Of a stretch of 64,000 nt of DNA, positions 53,490 to 61,640 are shown in pieces (position 1 is the first letter of the stretch; every line of letters starts with the position of its first letter). Source of the stretch: Saliphagus infecundisoli (GTDB lineage: Archaea; Halobacteriota; Halobacteria; Halobacteriales; Natrialbaceae). A model generated the notes under the pieces. The model saw only the letters and a program-made list of their open reading frames with translations, was not told where the DNA came from and ran no database searches. Made by a program: the position numbers and the translations under genes. The DNA lies in contig NZ_JAIWHV010000002.1 in the NCBI RefSeq assembly GCF_020177375.1, forward strand, positions 1 through 64,000, read 5' to 3'.

Positions 53490-54162
53490 GCGTCTCGTCA
53501 ACGCCGCACGGTTCTCAAACATGTTCAGTAGCAAACTCGCAGGCCCACGTTCCGTATGCTCACTCGACCTCTCGGACGAACGCGAACGGTTGGAACGCGC
53601 CCAACGCGACCTCTCGCGGAAAGAACACGGGTCGAACAACTGGGAGAACCAGCGCAAGACAGTCGCCAAGCGCCACGCGGACTTGAAGAACAAGCGCCGG
53701 GACTTCTTGCACAAGCTCTCGAACCACTACGCTCAGGAGTACGACCTCGTGGCCGTCGAGGACTTGGACGCGAAGGGGTTGATGGGACTCCCGTCGAACA
53801 GCCGCAACCGCGTCGGAGCGGCGTGGGGAACGTTCCTCCGAATGCTCGAATACAAGTACGAACGCGAAGGGACGCACTTTGTCGCTGTCGATCCACGGGG
53901 AACGACCAAAGAGCGTGCGGCCTGCGGCGTCGAAACCAAGAAACCGTTGTGGGTCCGCGAACATTCCTGTCCGTCATGCGGCTTTTCTGCCGACAGGGAC
54001 TGGAAGGCGGCCTACAACATCTTGGTACGCGGTCTGAAGCACGTAGGGACGGGCTGTCCCGGATCAACGCCTGTGGAGACTGCGCTCCCTACGGGAACCG
54101 ATTCGGTTCCTGCAAAGCGCGTTCGCCAGACTCCGTCTGGCGGGCTGTCAGACCCAGTCTGA
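53490..54162 (+). pseudogene. tnpB: Truncated, degenerate tnpB
   Basis: About 224 codons remain. The second RuvC acidic residue is present (VAVEDLDAKGL) and the final Asp (SADRDWKAAYN) too, but the N-terminal half with the first Asp is gone. The zinc ribbon has lost its first Cys (KERAACG instead of the usual Cys-x-x-Cys). The product cannot cut DNA. The right end downstream still has the omega-RNA form. Confidence 0.85.
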
Positions 54163-54236
54163 CAACGTCGTGGAAACAGGAAGCCCCACCCGCAAGCGCG
54201 AGCCGAAAGGCGAGCGGTAGGGCGGGGTGGAAGTCA
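54150..54236 (+). ncRNA. Predicted omega-RNA-like right end of the decayed element
   Basis: The segment folds with a cccc...gggg outer stem and the conserved gcaagcgcgagcc and ggcgagcggtaggg blocks, ending at gaagtca. The flank that would be the guide begins ctggcccctcgagtc. Expression is not shown. Confidence 0.4.
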
Positions 54237-54743
54237 CTGGCCCCTCGAGTCGCGGCCCTCGAGCCACCGATACCGGAGGACCCAGGTGGCCGCCGCGAGA
54301 GCGCCCGCGACGAGCGCCGGCCAGGCGTCGCTGCTCAGGTAGAGCCCGCCCGAGGGCGGCTGGACGGCGGTGAGCGGCCAGAAGACCGCGTAGGCGTGGC
54401 CCGTGACCGTCAGCAGGGAGACGTCGAGGACGTGGTGGGTCAGGGCGCCGGCGGCGAGCAGGGAGAAGGCCCGACGGCGCTCCCCGGGGGAGACACACAG
54501 CGTTCCGAGGAGGAGGACGAGCAGGTTCCCACCCAGCGTGTGAACCGGGTCCCACGAGAAAGGGGCCCCGACGAGGGCGGCGACCAGCCCGTCCGGAAAA
54601 AGCAGGTAGATCTTCACGAAGTCGGGCGAGAGCGCACCGATCATCACCAGCGTGACGTGGGCCGGGCGCAGCCACGCGTAGCGAACCGAGAGGACGGTCC
54701 CCAGAACGTAGCCCACGAGGACGTGGGTGAGGACGTCAGCCAT
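54234..54743 (-). CDS. DUF457/YdjM-like membrane protein
   Basis: The 169-residue protein has four to five membrane helices and the family's motif residues: ADVLTHVLVGYVLGTVL at the start, SPDFVKIYLL near 42, DPVHTLGGNLL and THHVLDVSLL. It is related to the protein at 15087-15635. Its stop codon TGA is the complement of the TCA tip of the neighbouring transposon right end, so its original 3' end may be lost. It overlaps the upstream gene by 8 bp, suggesting an operon. Confidence 0.75.
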   Translation of the reverse strand: MADVLTHVLVGYVLGTVLSVRYAWLRPAHVTLVMIGALSPDFVKIYLLFPDGLVAALVGAPFSWDPVHTLGGNLLVLLLGTLCVSPGERRRAFSLLAAGALTHHVLDVSLLTVTGHAYAVFWPLTAVQPPSGGLYLSSDAWPALVAGALAAATWVLRYRWLEGRDSRGQ

Positions 54744-55242
54744 CCCCACCCCGCGGGACGAACGAAAGCGTGGCGAGGTCGAAGCGCCACCCCCACAGGA
54801 ACCGGCCGGCGACCCAGAGTCCGCCGACCGCGGAGACGACGAACATGTAGGCCTGGGACCGGGCCGTCCCGGTGACGAGCCGTTCGGTCTCGATGGTCGA
54901 CTCGTCGGTTATCGTGCCGAAGGCGGTGACGCGGTCGCCCGTTTCCAGGGAGTCGACGTTCCCCTCGGCCGCCATGGCGCCCTCGAGCGTGAACCGGCTG
55001 GGCCCCGAGTAGCCGCTCTCGATGACGACCGGATCGGTCCCGACGACGTAGCCGCCGACGGAGGCCCGTTCGCCGACGTGGGAGCCAGGGTTCGGCATGA
55101 CGTCTTCCTCCTCCGGATACCGGTTTGCCGCCGGATCCGGCGAGAGGGTTCCCGACCAGACGAGGAGGGCGGCGAGGGCGACGAGGAGGAGGGCGGCGGC
55201 GAGCAGCCGGCCGGCCTGGCCGGCGGGTTCACGCGCGGACAT
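54736..55242 (-). CDS. Membrane protein with an OB-like extracytoplasmic domain, unknown function
   Basis: The 168-residue protein has N-terminal (about 12-30) and C-terminal (about 130-150) membrane helices. Between them is a beta-rich domain (VGERASVGGYVVGTDPVVIES, GDRVTAFGTITDE) that looks OB-like, as in nucleic-acid or cytochrome-maturation proteins, but I cannot assign it. It is coupled by overlap to the DUF457-like gene downstream. Confidence 0.65.
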   Translation of the reverse strand: MSAREPAGQAGRLLAAALLLVALAALLVWSGTLSPDPAANRYPEEEDVMPNPGSHVGERASVGGYVVGTDPVVIESGYSGPSRFTLEGAMAAEGNVDSLETGDRVTAFGTITDESTIETERLVTGTARSQAYMFVVSAVGGLWVAGRFLWGWRFDLATLSFVPRGGDG

Positions 55243-55315
55243 TCGAGAGAGGTGTTCGCCGCCCGTCCCATAGTGGTTCCCGTTTCCCGATCGAGAAAAG
55301 GAATCGTCCCGGCCG

Positions 55316-55702
55316 TCAGCGGGCGACCGATTCCGTGAGCACCGAGCCGAGCGCCGACGCCAGTTCCTCGAAGCGCTCGACCGAGAGCGTGTCGGTCGTC
55401 ACCCAGACGCCGACGCCCTCGACGACGACCCGTGTCAGGTAGCCGTGTTCGAACATTCGGATCGTCGCCCGGTAATCGCCGAGCTGGGTACCCTCGTATA
55501 GCGACTGGGACTGGAAGCCGTAGCGTTCGTGTTCGGCAAACCCGACGAGGTCAGCGCTTCGCTCCAGGTCGTCCCGGAGGTAGAGCTGGTCGACCTCCTC
55601 CTCGGTGAAGCGGGTGATGCTTCGCAGTTCGTCGCCGACCGTCGTCCGGCAGGCCCCGATCAGCTCCTCCTCCAGCGTGGCTCCCGTGTCGTCGTCTCCC
55701 AT
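55316..55702 (-). CDS. Haloarchaeal protein of unknown function
   Basis: The 128-residue acidic protein is alpha/beta. It has FTEEEVDQLYLRDDLERSADLVGFAEHERYGF and ends in VGVWVTTDTLSVERFEELASALG. It may belong to a haloarchaeal domain family (DUF7522-like), but I am unsure. The ATG at 55702 removes a basic stretch of the longer frame that does not look halophilic. Confidence 0.6.
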   Translation of the reverse strand: MGDDDTGATLEEELIGACRTTVGDELRSITRFTEEEVDQLYLRDDLERSADLVGFAEHERYGFQSQSLYEGTQLGDYRATIRMFEHGYLTRVVVEGVGVWVTTDTLSVERFEELASALGSVLTESVAR

Positions 55703-55769
55703 ACACCCCCCTTCGGCTCCAGCAGTGTATCGTTTGTGCCGGCGGAGAGGCGTGAGGGCCACGCAGTCA

Positions 55770-56438
55770 TTAGTCGAAGTCCCGTATCGAGAACGACGAC
55801 GTTCGGTCGGCGACGGCGTACCCCTGGGCGGCGAGCGCGTCGGCGTAGTAGCGGCCGGCGACGAGCCCCTGGGGCAGTCGTCGGAGCCCGAACCGACGGC
55901 TCGAAACGACCGCCATCTCGACGACCGAGCCCTCCCCGGAGTCCCAAACGGAGACCGCGTATCGCGCCCAGGGCATCCCGCCTGCGGAGACCTCTAGCTC
56001 GAGAGCTTCGTCGGCGTCGCCGTCCGGGTCCCGCGATCGCACCTCGACCGTCATCGAGACCGACCGGAGCCCGAACAGATACGAGAACTCGTAGGTCGCG
56101 ACCCCACCCGTCGAGCGGATCTCGTCGGCGACCCCCCACTGGAAGACAAGGGGCGGCGGGGTCGGTCCCGCGAACTCGGCCGCGACGGCGGCCGGGTCGG
56201 CGTCCGTCGTCAGCCGAGCGGTACCCCGACGTCGAACGACCGGAAACCGGAGCGCCGCCAGGACGACCGCCGCGACGAGGACTCCGGGCCCGAGCGGGAG
56301 CGCGAGGATCGCGACGACGGCGACGACCGCGGCGCCGATCGCGAGCGCCCAACCGGAGGCGCGTTCGAGACGGCGATATCGCCGGACGACCGGTCCGACG
56401 GCCGGCGAGACCTCGCGGCGGTCGTCGGTCGGCGACAT
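55770..56438 (-). CDS. Membrane-anchored haloarchaeal protein of unknown function
   Basis: The 222-residue protein has two adjacent hydrophobic helices (about 29-65) followed by a soluble beta-rich domain (residues 80-222) with PPPLVFQWGVADEIRS and VEMAVVSSRRFGLRRLPQGLVAGRYY. No known domain is recognised. It is monocistronic and lies between an unknown gene and RimI. Confidence 0.65.
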   Translation of the reverse strand: MSPTDDRREVSPAVGPVVRRYRRLERASGWALAIGAAVVAVVAILALPLGPGVLVAAVVLAALRFPVVRRRGTARLTTDADPAAVAAEFAGPTPPPLVFQWGVADEIRSTGGVATYEFSYLFGLRSVSMTVEVRSRDPDGDADEALELEVSAGGMPWARYAVSVWDSGEGSVVEMAVVSSRRFGLRRLPQGLVAGRYYADALAAQGYAVADRTSSFSIRDFD

Positions 56439-56489
56439 GGCCGACCCATTACCTGTCCGGAAAGTAATCGTTTCGGTCCGCCAGCACGA

Positions 56490-56966
56490 TCAGATCGGGT
56501 CCCGGACCATCACGAGCGCGTCCTCGCCGTCGTCGTAGTAGCGAGGGACTCGCCGGGTCGCCTCGAACCCCGACTCGGCGTAGAGGCGTCTTGCCCCCTC
56601 GTTCGACGCCCTGACCTCGAGTTTCACCGAGGTCGCCCCGCGGGCCTCGAGGACGCCGATCGACCGGGCGAGCAGCGCCGAGCCGATCCCCCGGTCCCGG
56701 CGGTCGGGGTGGACGGCGATGTCCTTGACGTGGCCGATCCCCCGGCCGTGGTTGGGCGTCACGTCGGAGACGACGTAGCCCGCGACGCCGCCCCCGGCGG
56801 TCGCGACCAGAAATCCCGGCCGGCCGAGAAAGCCCTCGAAGGCGTGGTAGGGCCAGGGCTGGGGAAAGGAGAGGTCCTCGATCTCGACGACAGCGAGGAG
56901 GTCCGCGCGATCGGCCCGCCGGATCGAGAGCTCCCCGTCGCCGGCCGTCGGCCCGGTGATCGTCAT
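56490..56966 (-). CDS. rimI: RimI-type protein N-alpha-acetyltransferase
   Basis: The 158-residue GNAT protein has the RimI pattern: IRRADRADLLAVVEIEDLSFPQPWP near 15-40, VKDIAVHPDRRDRGIGSALL with the CoA loop, and KLEVRASNEGARRLYAESGF. Archaeal RimI acetylates the N-termini of many proteins. The gene is complete and single. Confidence 0.87.
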   Translation of the reverse strand: MTITGPTAGDGELSIRRADRADLLAVVEIEDLSFPQPWPYHAFEGFLGRPGFLVATAGGGVAGYVVSDVTPNHGRGIGHVKDIAVHPDRRDRGIGSALLARSIGVLEARGATSVKLEVRASNEGARRLYAESGFEATRRVPRYYDDGEDALVMVRDPI

Positions 56967-57036
56967 CGAACGGATCGTGGTCGCCGACGGACAAAAACGT
57001 ATTCACCCGCCGACCGCGACTGCGGCGAATCCGGTC

Positions 57037-57528
57037 TCAGGCCGGGATCGCGCCGGTGTCGAACTCCTCGGTGAGTTCCGTGAGCTTCTCGAGGGCCTCC
57101 TGTTCCTCCCGGAGGTTCTCCTCTAGGAGGTCCGCGGCGTCGTCGAGGCCGAGTTCGTCGGCGAGGGGAATCAGGTTGCCGTAGGCGGCGATCTCGTAGT
57201 GTTCGGTCTTCTCGGCGGCCGCCATGTTGTGGTAGTCCATGACGTCCTGGTCGGGATCCTCGTCGACGAACCCCTCGTACTCCTCGAGCAGGCCCTTGAC
57301 GCCGTCACAGGGCTCTTTCTCGGGAGGCTCGCCGAACGCGTCGAAGACCTCCTCCAAGCGCTCGATCTGGCCCTCGGTCTCCTCGCGGTGGTCGGCGAAA
57401 GCCTGGGCGATCTCCTCGCGCTCGGTGTTTTCCTCCAAGTCCTCCAAGGCGTCGAGCAGCTCGTGTTCGGCGTGGTAGATGTCCTCGATGCCGTGCTCGA
57501 ACAGGTCCTGCAGACTGTCGATTGCCAT
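57037..57528 (-). CDS. DUF892 (YciE/YciF-type) ferritin-like protein
   Basis: The 163-residue four-helix protein matches DUF892: SLQDLFEHGIEDIYHAEHELLDAL, then REETEGQIERLEEVFDAFGE, AEKTEHYEIAAYGNLIPLAD and LREEQEALEKLTEL. The Glu and His residues of a diiron site are visible in HAEHE, ETEGQ and EHYE. Bacterial members respond to stress. Function in archaea is unproven. Confidence 0.87.
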   Translation of the reverse strand: MAIDSLQDLFEHGIEDIYHAEHELLDALEDLEENTEREEIAQAFADHREETEGQIERLEEVFDAFGEPPEKEPCDGVKGLLEEYEGFVDEDPDQDVMDYHNMAAAEKTEHYEIAAYGNLIPLADELGLDDAADLLEENLREEQEALEKLTELTEEFDTGAIPA

Positions 57529-57615
57529 GGTGAATCCGTTCGGACGGTCGCCCGAGAGGGAGAAAAGCCGCCGCCCTGCGACGGCAGGTGCTCGCTCGGG
57601 ATCGTCGGGGCGAGC

Positions 57616-57888
57616 TCAGTCACCACCCTCGACGCGGTCGGCGTGCTCGATCAGATCGGCCGCGAGCGCGCGGGCCTGGTCGGGCGTCAAGCGAAGCTCC
57701 TCCATGTGGTCGGGCAGCTCTCCGGGATCGTCGAGTTCCACCTGAAGGCGTACGCAGTCGGGGTCGGTCCGGTCGGCGGTCGCGTCGACGACGGCGACCG
57801 ACTCGGCCTCGAGGCCGTGGCCGCGCGCGACCGCGTCGGCGTGGTCGACGCTCGTGTGGGCGGTGACGCTCATCAGCCGGCGGGACAT
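57616..57888 (-). CDS. Small haloarchaeal protein (DUF6360-like)
   Basis: The 90-residue protein has a short strand-rich N-terminus (MSVTAHTSVDHADAVARG), a central EVDATADRTDPDCVRLQVELD-like stretch and a helical C-terminus LTPDQARALAADLIEHAD. It resembles the haloarchaeal DUF6360 group from memory. It could be a stress- or hormone-like small protein, but nothing supports a role. An ATG seven codons upstream is an alternative. Confidence 0.6.
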   Translation of the reverse strand: MSRRLMSVTAHTSVDHADAVARGHGLEAESVAVVDATADRTDPDCVRLQVELDDPGELPDHMEELRLTPDQARALAADLIEHADRVEGGD

Positions 57889-57957
57889 GGTGGCGTATGG
57901 GCCGGACACGCACTTAGCCTGCCCCCTCGACCCAGAACTCGCCGCAATCCCGACGGG

Positions 57958-58578
57958 CTACACGAGCAGGTCGGAAACGACGTGCTCGCGGACCGACTCG
58001 TGGGTCCCGAGGGGCGCATCGTCCGTGCCGAGCGTAGCCTGGCGGGTCCGGGCGCCCTCCAGGGCGTCGAGGATCAGGTCGGCGGTCGCGCGCGAATCGA
58101 CCTCCCGGAAGGCGCCGTCGTCGATCCCCTCGGCGATGATCTCCGTCAGGGCCTCCCGGATCGCCTCGTTGTTCGCCTCGAGTTGGTCGCGGAACTCCTC
58201 GTCGTGGGCGGCCCGGAGCCGGAGCTCGAGGAGCGCACGCCAGAACGACTGGCGCTCGTCCTCGTCGGGGTCGACGACGAACCGATCGAGGAAGGCGACG
58301 AGGCGGGCCTCGTGGTCGTCGGTCTCGGCCTGGATCTCGGCGAGGAACTTGTCGAGACGGTCGATGAACCGATCGAGGAAGGCGAGCAACAGGTCGTCTT
58401 TCGTGTCGTAGTGGTAGTGGATCAGCGACTTGCTCGTCCCGGCCTCGGTCGCGATCGCACGCATCGTTAGCCCGGCGTACCCCTCCGCACAGAGGATGTG
58501 GTAGGTCGCCCGCATGATCTCCTCGCGGGCGTCCGGCTGCTCGGAACCCTCGGCTGGGTCCGTCGACGACCCGTTCAT
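57958..58578 (-). CDS. TetR/AcrR-family transcriptional regulator
   Basis: The 206-residue protein has an N-terminal TetR helix-turn-helix (about 18-65: REEIMRATYHILCAEGYAGL, TEAGTSKSLIHYHYDTKDDLL) and a large helical ligand-binding domain. TetR proteins are repressors released by small ligands. No adjacent transporter points to its target, and the operator is not obvious. The 3' neighbour is the DUF6360-like gene. Confidence 0.88.
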   Translation of the reverse strand: MNGSSTDPAEGSEQPDAREEIMRATYHILCAEGYAGLTMRAIATEAGTSKSLIHYHYDTKDDLLLAFLDRFIDRLDKFLAEIQAETDDHEARLVAFLDRFVVDPDEDERQSFWRALLELRLRAAHDEEFRDQLEANNEAIREALTEIIAEGIDDGAFREVDSRATADLILDALEGARTRQATLGTDDAPLGTHESVREHVVSDLLV

Positions 58579-58963
58579 GCCCGATCATTCGCCCCCGGGG
58601 ACGTAACCCTAGCGGAAGCCCCGAATCGACGGTCGCTCGCGCGACGCTCGTCTATTCCGGCCGTTCTTGCCAGTAGTTTCCGGCAATCGCCGCTCGCCTC
58701 GAGGGCGGCAGGGCCGACGGTCGCGCTCCGGTCCCGACGGCCGGCGGGGAGCGGACGGGAAAGCGGCGACGGCGTGCCCGTCCGGCGCTCCGGCGCTCGA
58801 ACCGGGGGTCCGACTCCCCGCACGACGGGTCACGGACCGATCGGTCGGGATCGTCCTCGTCCCTCGAGACCGAGATAGCGGTGACCGTTTCCGGTAGACG
58901 AAAGCCCGGGTATCGCTTGCTCCCGAGGCGGTCCTTATAGGTCTCTCCGCCCAACGGGGTTCC
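58579..58963. other. Gene-free intergenic stretch
   Basis: About 385 bp with no credible gene on either strand: all frames give Arg/Ser/Pro-rich translations typical of random G+C-rich DNA. Near its right end a cttatagg TATA-like box (about 58934) serves the next small genes. The region may also hold the TetR gene's own promoter and operator. Confidence 0.5.
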
Positions 58964-59026
58964 ATGAACCGATACGTGCGCATCGACGGCCGATCGACGA
59001 CGATCCCGACGGAGAACCCCCGATGA
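58964..59026 (+). CDS. 20-residue leader-type ORF
   Basis: An ATG lies ~30 bp after a TTATAGG box, just where a leaderless transcript should begin, and the frame ends with a TGA that overlaps the next ATG (ATGA). It could be a translated leader controlling the 50-residue gene, or chance. It has no known motif. Confidence 0.4.
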   Translation: MNRYVRIDGRSTTIPTENPR

Positions 59027-59175
59027 GCGACGTTACCTGCCGCCCGGAGGGTCCCGAGGGGCGCGAGGACGACGCGAGAGACGAGGAGCGCGACGACGCC
59101 CACCTCGACGGCGTCGAGGTCGGCGCCGGCTGTACGGAGATCTGGGAGCACCTCGCCGACGAGCGCGAGGAGTAG
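59023..59175 (+). CDS. 50-residue acidic small protein
   Basis: The frame encodes a very acidic 50-residue peptide with two Cys (VTCRPEGPEG and VGAGCTEIWEHL). The composition is halophilic. It overlaps the 20-residue frame by ATGA. It is too short to classify and could be a zinc-binding or regulatory microprotein. Confidence 0.5.
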   Translation: MSDVTCRPEGPEGREDDARDEERDDAHLDGVEVGAGCTEIWEHLADEREE

Positions 59176-59294
59176 AGCGATACCGTTCTCGACATCGTGG
59201 GAGTAGTTCGATCGCGGAGCGGACGACCCGCCCGCCGGGGAGTTCGTGGGCCGGGTGGAACCCTTTTTGAGCGCCAGGTTCCAACGGTACGGAC

Positions 59295-60023
59295 ATGAGC
59301 GAGGACCCGCCCGACCAGTCGCGGCCGGAGGCGACGGCCCGGTCCGACCGGGCGGAGAGGCGGACAGGGCCGATCCCGACCGACCGCGAGTCGCCCGTCG
59401 GCGCGCCGGTGATCCGGGGCGACGAGTCGGTGACCGGCGAGCACGCCCGCCGAGCAGTCCAGTTCGATCCCGACGACCCCGAGAGCGTCGCGGAGGCCGC
59501 CGAGACCGTCCGCCGGTTCGCCGACGGCACCGAGGCCAGCGAGGACAACCTCGTCATGCTCCGGGGCGCGGCGGCCTGTGCCGCCCTCGTCCGGGGGGAG
59601 GGGTCGTACAAGGCCGCCGCCGCCCGCGCGGGCGAGGGCTCGGAGAACACCTCCGTCGCGTTCATCCGCAAGTGGGCCCGCGTCCACGACCTCCCCCAGT
59701 CGGTCCGCCGCCAGGTCGCACTGGGCACCATCGCCCCGACCGCGGCCAAACACATCGCCCGCGTCGCCGGCGAGGCCCGCCTCCTGCTCGCCTGGGCGAC
59801 CCTCGACGGCGACCTCACGGTCCGGGAGGTCCGGACCGTCGCCAGCGCCGTCAACGACGGCACCCCGATCGAGGCGGCCCTGGCCGACCACGGAATCGAC
59901 CTCGGGCGTCTCGAGATCCGCCTCCCCGTCGAGACCTACCGGGACCTCCGCCGGCAGGCCTCCAACGAGGGCCGCGAGCCCGACGACCTCGTCGCCGAGG
60001 CCCTCGAGGCGTACCTCGAGTAG
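59295..60023 (+). CDS. DUF7119-like protein with ParB-type helix-turn-helix
   Basis: The 242-residue protein has a disordered N-terminus (1-50), a helical domain whose ENTSVAFIRKWARVHDLPQSVRRQVALGTI looks like a ParB-type helix-turn-helix, and a C-terminal ribbon-helix-helix-like LEIRLPVETYRDLRRQASNEG. It fits the haloarchaeal DUF7119 family as I recall it. DNA binding is likely. It ends ~50 bp before tRNA-Lys. Confidence 0.75.
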   Translation: MSEDPPDQSRPEATARSDRAERRTGPIPTDRESPVGAPVIRGDESVTGEHARRAVQFDPDDPESVAEAAETVRRFADGTEASEDNLVMLRGAAACAALVRGEGSYKAAAARAGEGSENTSVAFIRKWARVHDLPQSVRRQVALGTIAPTAAKHIARVAGEARLLLAWATLDGDLTVREVRTVASAVNDGTPIEAALADHGIDLGRLEIRLPVETYRDLRRQASNEGREPDDLVAEALEAYLE

Positions 60024-60037
60024 GCGACGGAGAGAAA

Positions 60038-60044
60038 CGTTTAA
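60038..60044 (+). promoter_or_regulatory. Box A of tRNA-Lys
   Basis: The sequence cgtttaac lies about 30 bp before the tRNA and is a standard archaeal TATA-like box for a tRNA gene. Confidence 0.55.
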
Positions 60045-60070
60045 CCACGGCTCGCCGGAAAGGGGAGACA

Positions 60071-60125
<55 letters not shown>

Positions 60126-60144
<19 letters not shown>

Positions 60145-60341
60145 CTATTCCGCTGCGAACGAACTCGTGAGCAGCAGGTCGCGGATCCGGCGGGATCTAA
60201 AATCCGATTATGACGAAGACGATAATATAGGCGATTGATCCCAATGAGAGCAGTAAGAAGCATCCAGAAGCCGATGAAGATGGCTGCTTGTCGACCGGTC
60301 AGTTCGTCACCGTCCAGAACGGCGCCAGCCCCATCCACCAT
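60126..60341 (-). CDS. Small single-helix membrane protein overlapping tRNA-Lys
   Basis: The 71-residue protein has one helix (AAIFIGFWMLLTALIG) and a basic C-terminus. The ATG at 60341 lies ~25 bp from a TTTATATAT box (minus strand, about 60357-60366), so a leaderless start is likely; the more upstream ATG is inside the box. The reading frame ends inside the convergent tRNA gene, so the last ~15 residues may be read-through and the true end uncertain. Confidence 0.5.
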
Positions 60342-60570
60342 CTCTCTGAAGCCCATATATAAACAACAGACGGAGTGATGTTAACAAGCTTTGGTGACTT
60401 TTCCTCACCGTCTGAGGCGTACGCAGGCGCGCGATGCAACACGAGATTCAGCCTACGAGTAGCGCTTCGAGGAGCGACCGGACGATCCTCGAAAGGTGTG
60501 ATTGTTGGGCGGCACGCCCGGAACGATCGGAGAACGGGAGAATCGACGGAGCCGAGCAGCGATCCGACGA

Positions 60571-61566
60571 TCAGCCCCGGACGGGCATGAACGCCAGCCC
60601 GGCGGTCACGACCATCGCCAGGATCGAGAGGACGACGACCCACCAGAGACCGCTGATCCGCTGGTTGAACTCGTCGACGGCGGTCTGCTGGCTCTCCAAG
60701 CCCTCGACGTTGCTCGAGAGGATCGCCGTCTCGCCGTCGAAGTAGACGGCGAACTCCTGGCCGTTCAGGGTGACGGTGTCGGCGTGGGCGAGTTCGTTCT
60801 CGGTGACCTCCTCACCCTCGTACTCGACGGTGACGGCCTCTTCGGAGACGCTCGTCACTTGTCCCTCGACGACCTGTCCGCTCTCCTCCTCGTAGAACGA
60901 GATGGAGTCGTTGACCTCGTAGCGTTCGCTGTCTATCTCCTCGAACTCCTCCAAGGGAACGGCCGTCCGCTCGCCGCCCTCGCCGGTGATCACGTACGGT
61001 CGGTCGTCCTCCTCGGAGAACTCCTCGATCTGGTATTCGTCCTCGTCGTACTCGCCGATCAGCGAGAACGCCTGGGGCCCGCTTTCGCCGCCAGCACTCG
61101 CATTGCCGCCACTCTCGTTGCCGGCGCTTTCATTGCCGGCGCTTTCATTGCCGCCGGCGCTCTCGTTACCCGCTCCGCCCGCGGTTTCGTTACCGGCGCT
61201 CGCATTTCCGCCGCTTTCGTTGCCGGCGCTCGCGTTACCTGCTCCGTCCCCCCCGGAGGGGGAGATCATTACCTCGTACTCCTGGCCGCCCTCCTCCGTG
61301 AGGACGGTGTCCCCGTTGGACCACTCGACTTCGAGGATCGCGGACTCGTTTACGTACTCGACGGTCCCCGACCCCTCGCTGAGCGTGGAGACGTTGAACG
61401 TCTGGCCGTCGACCTCGAGGTCCTGACCTTCCTCCTCTAAGGTGTAGTCGGCCTCGACGTCGTCGGCCGTCACCGACGGCGACGATGCGGTCGCGATGAC
61501 GCCGTAGGCACCCGCGGCGACCACCACGAAGAGAACGGCGTAGAGGATCCCTGCTCGGAACTGCAT
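60571..61566 (-). CDS. Membrane protein with a tandem Gly-Asn-x-Ser sequon repeat domain
   Basis: The 331-residue protein is anchored by helices at both ends (about 5-25 and 305-328). Residues ~108-165 are a run of short G-N-(E/A)-S-(A/G)-G repeats containing about ten N-x-S/T sequons. On each side lie beta-rich domains (VEADYTLEEEGQDLEVDGQ and VPLEEFEEIDSERYEVNDSIS). Haloarchaea N-glycosylate such sequons on the cell surface, so a densely glycosylated linker between two small domains is likely. Related two-helix proteins exist in haloarchaea; function unknown. Confidence 0.8.
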   Translation of the reverse strand: MQFRAGILYAVLFVVVAAGAYGVIATASSPSVTADDVEADYTLEEEGQDLEVDGQTFNVSTLSEGSGTVEYVNESAILEVEWSNGDTVLTEEGGQEYEVMISPSGGDGAGNASAGNESGGNASAGNETAGGAGNESAGGNESAGNESAGNESGGNASAGGESGPQAFSLIGEYDEDEYQIEEFSEEDDRPYVITGEGGERTAVPLEEFEEIDSERYEVNDSISFYEEESGQVVEGQVTSVSEEAVTVEYEGEEVTENELAHADTVTLNGQEFAVYFDGETAILSSNVEGLESQQTAVDEFNQRISGLWWVVVLSILAMVVTAGLAFMPVRG

Positions 61567-61640
61567 GTCTAAGCCGTAGCCCGCCCCTCGTATAACGGTT
61601 ACTAACTCCCGAGGCGCCCCCGCCGGAAGCGAGAACCGGC

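Larger units (their letters stand above)
53352..54236 (+). mobile_element. Decayed IS1341-type element with truncated tnpB
   Basis: The left end contains cttcaaggag-like sequence and a perfect hairpin (cttccgaca cgc tgtcggaag, about 53398-53418). The right end from gaaacaggaagcc to gaagtca (54234-54236) matches the solo right end at 16558-16632. The interior holds only the 3' two thirds of a tnpB. The element lacks tnpA. Confidence 0.75.

Noticed and set aside
53460-53490. Full-length tnpB with an alternative start
   Set aside because: The first RuvC aspartate region and the whole N-terminal half are missing in all frames upstream, so it is a true truncation.
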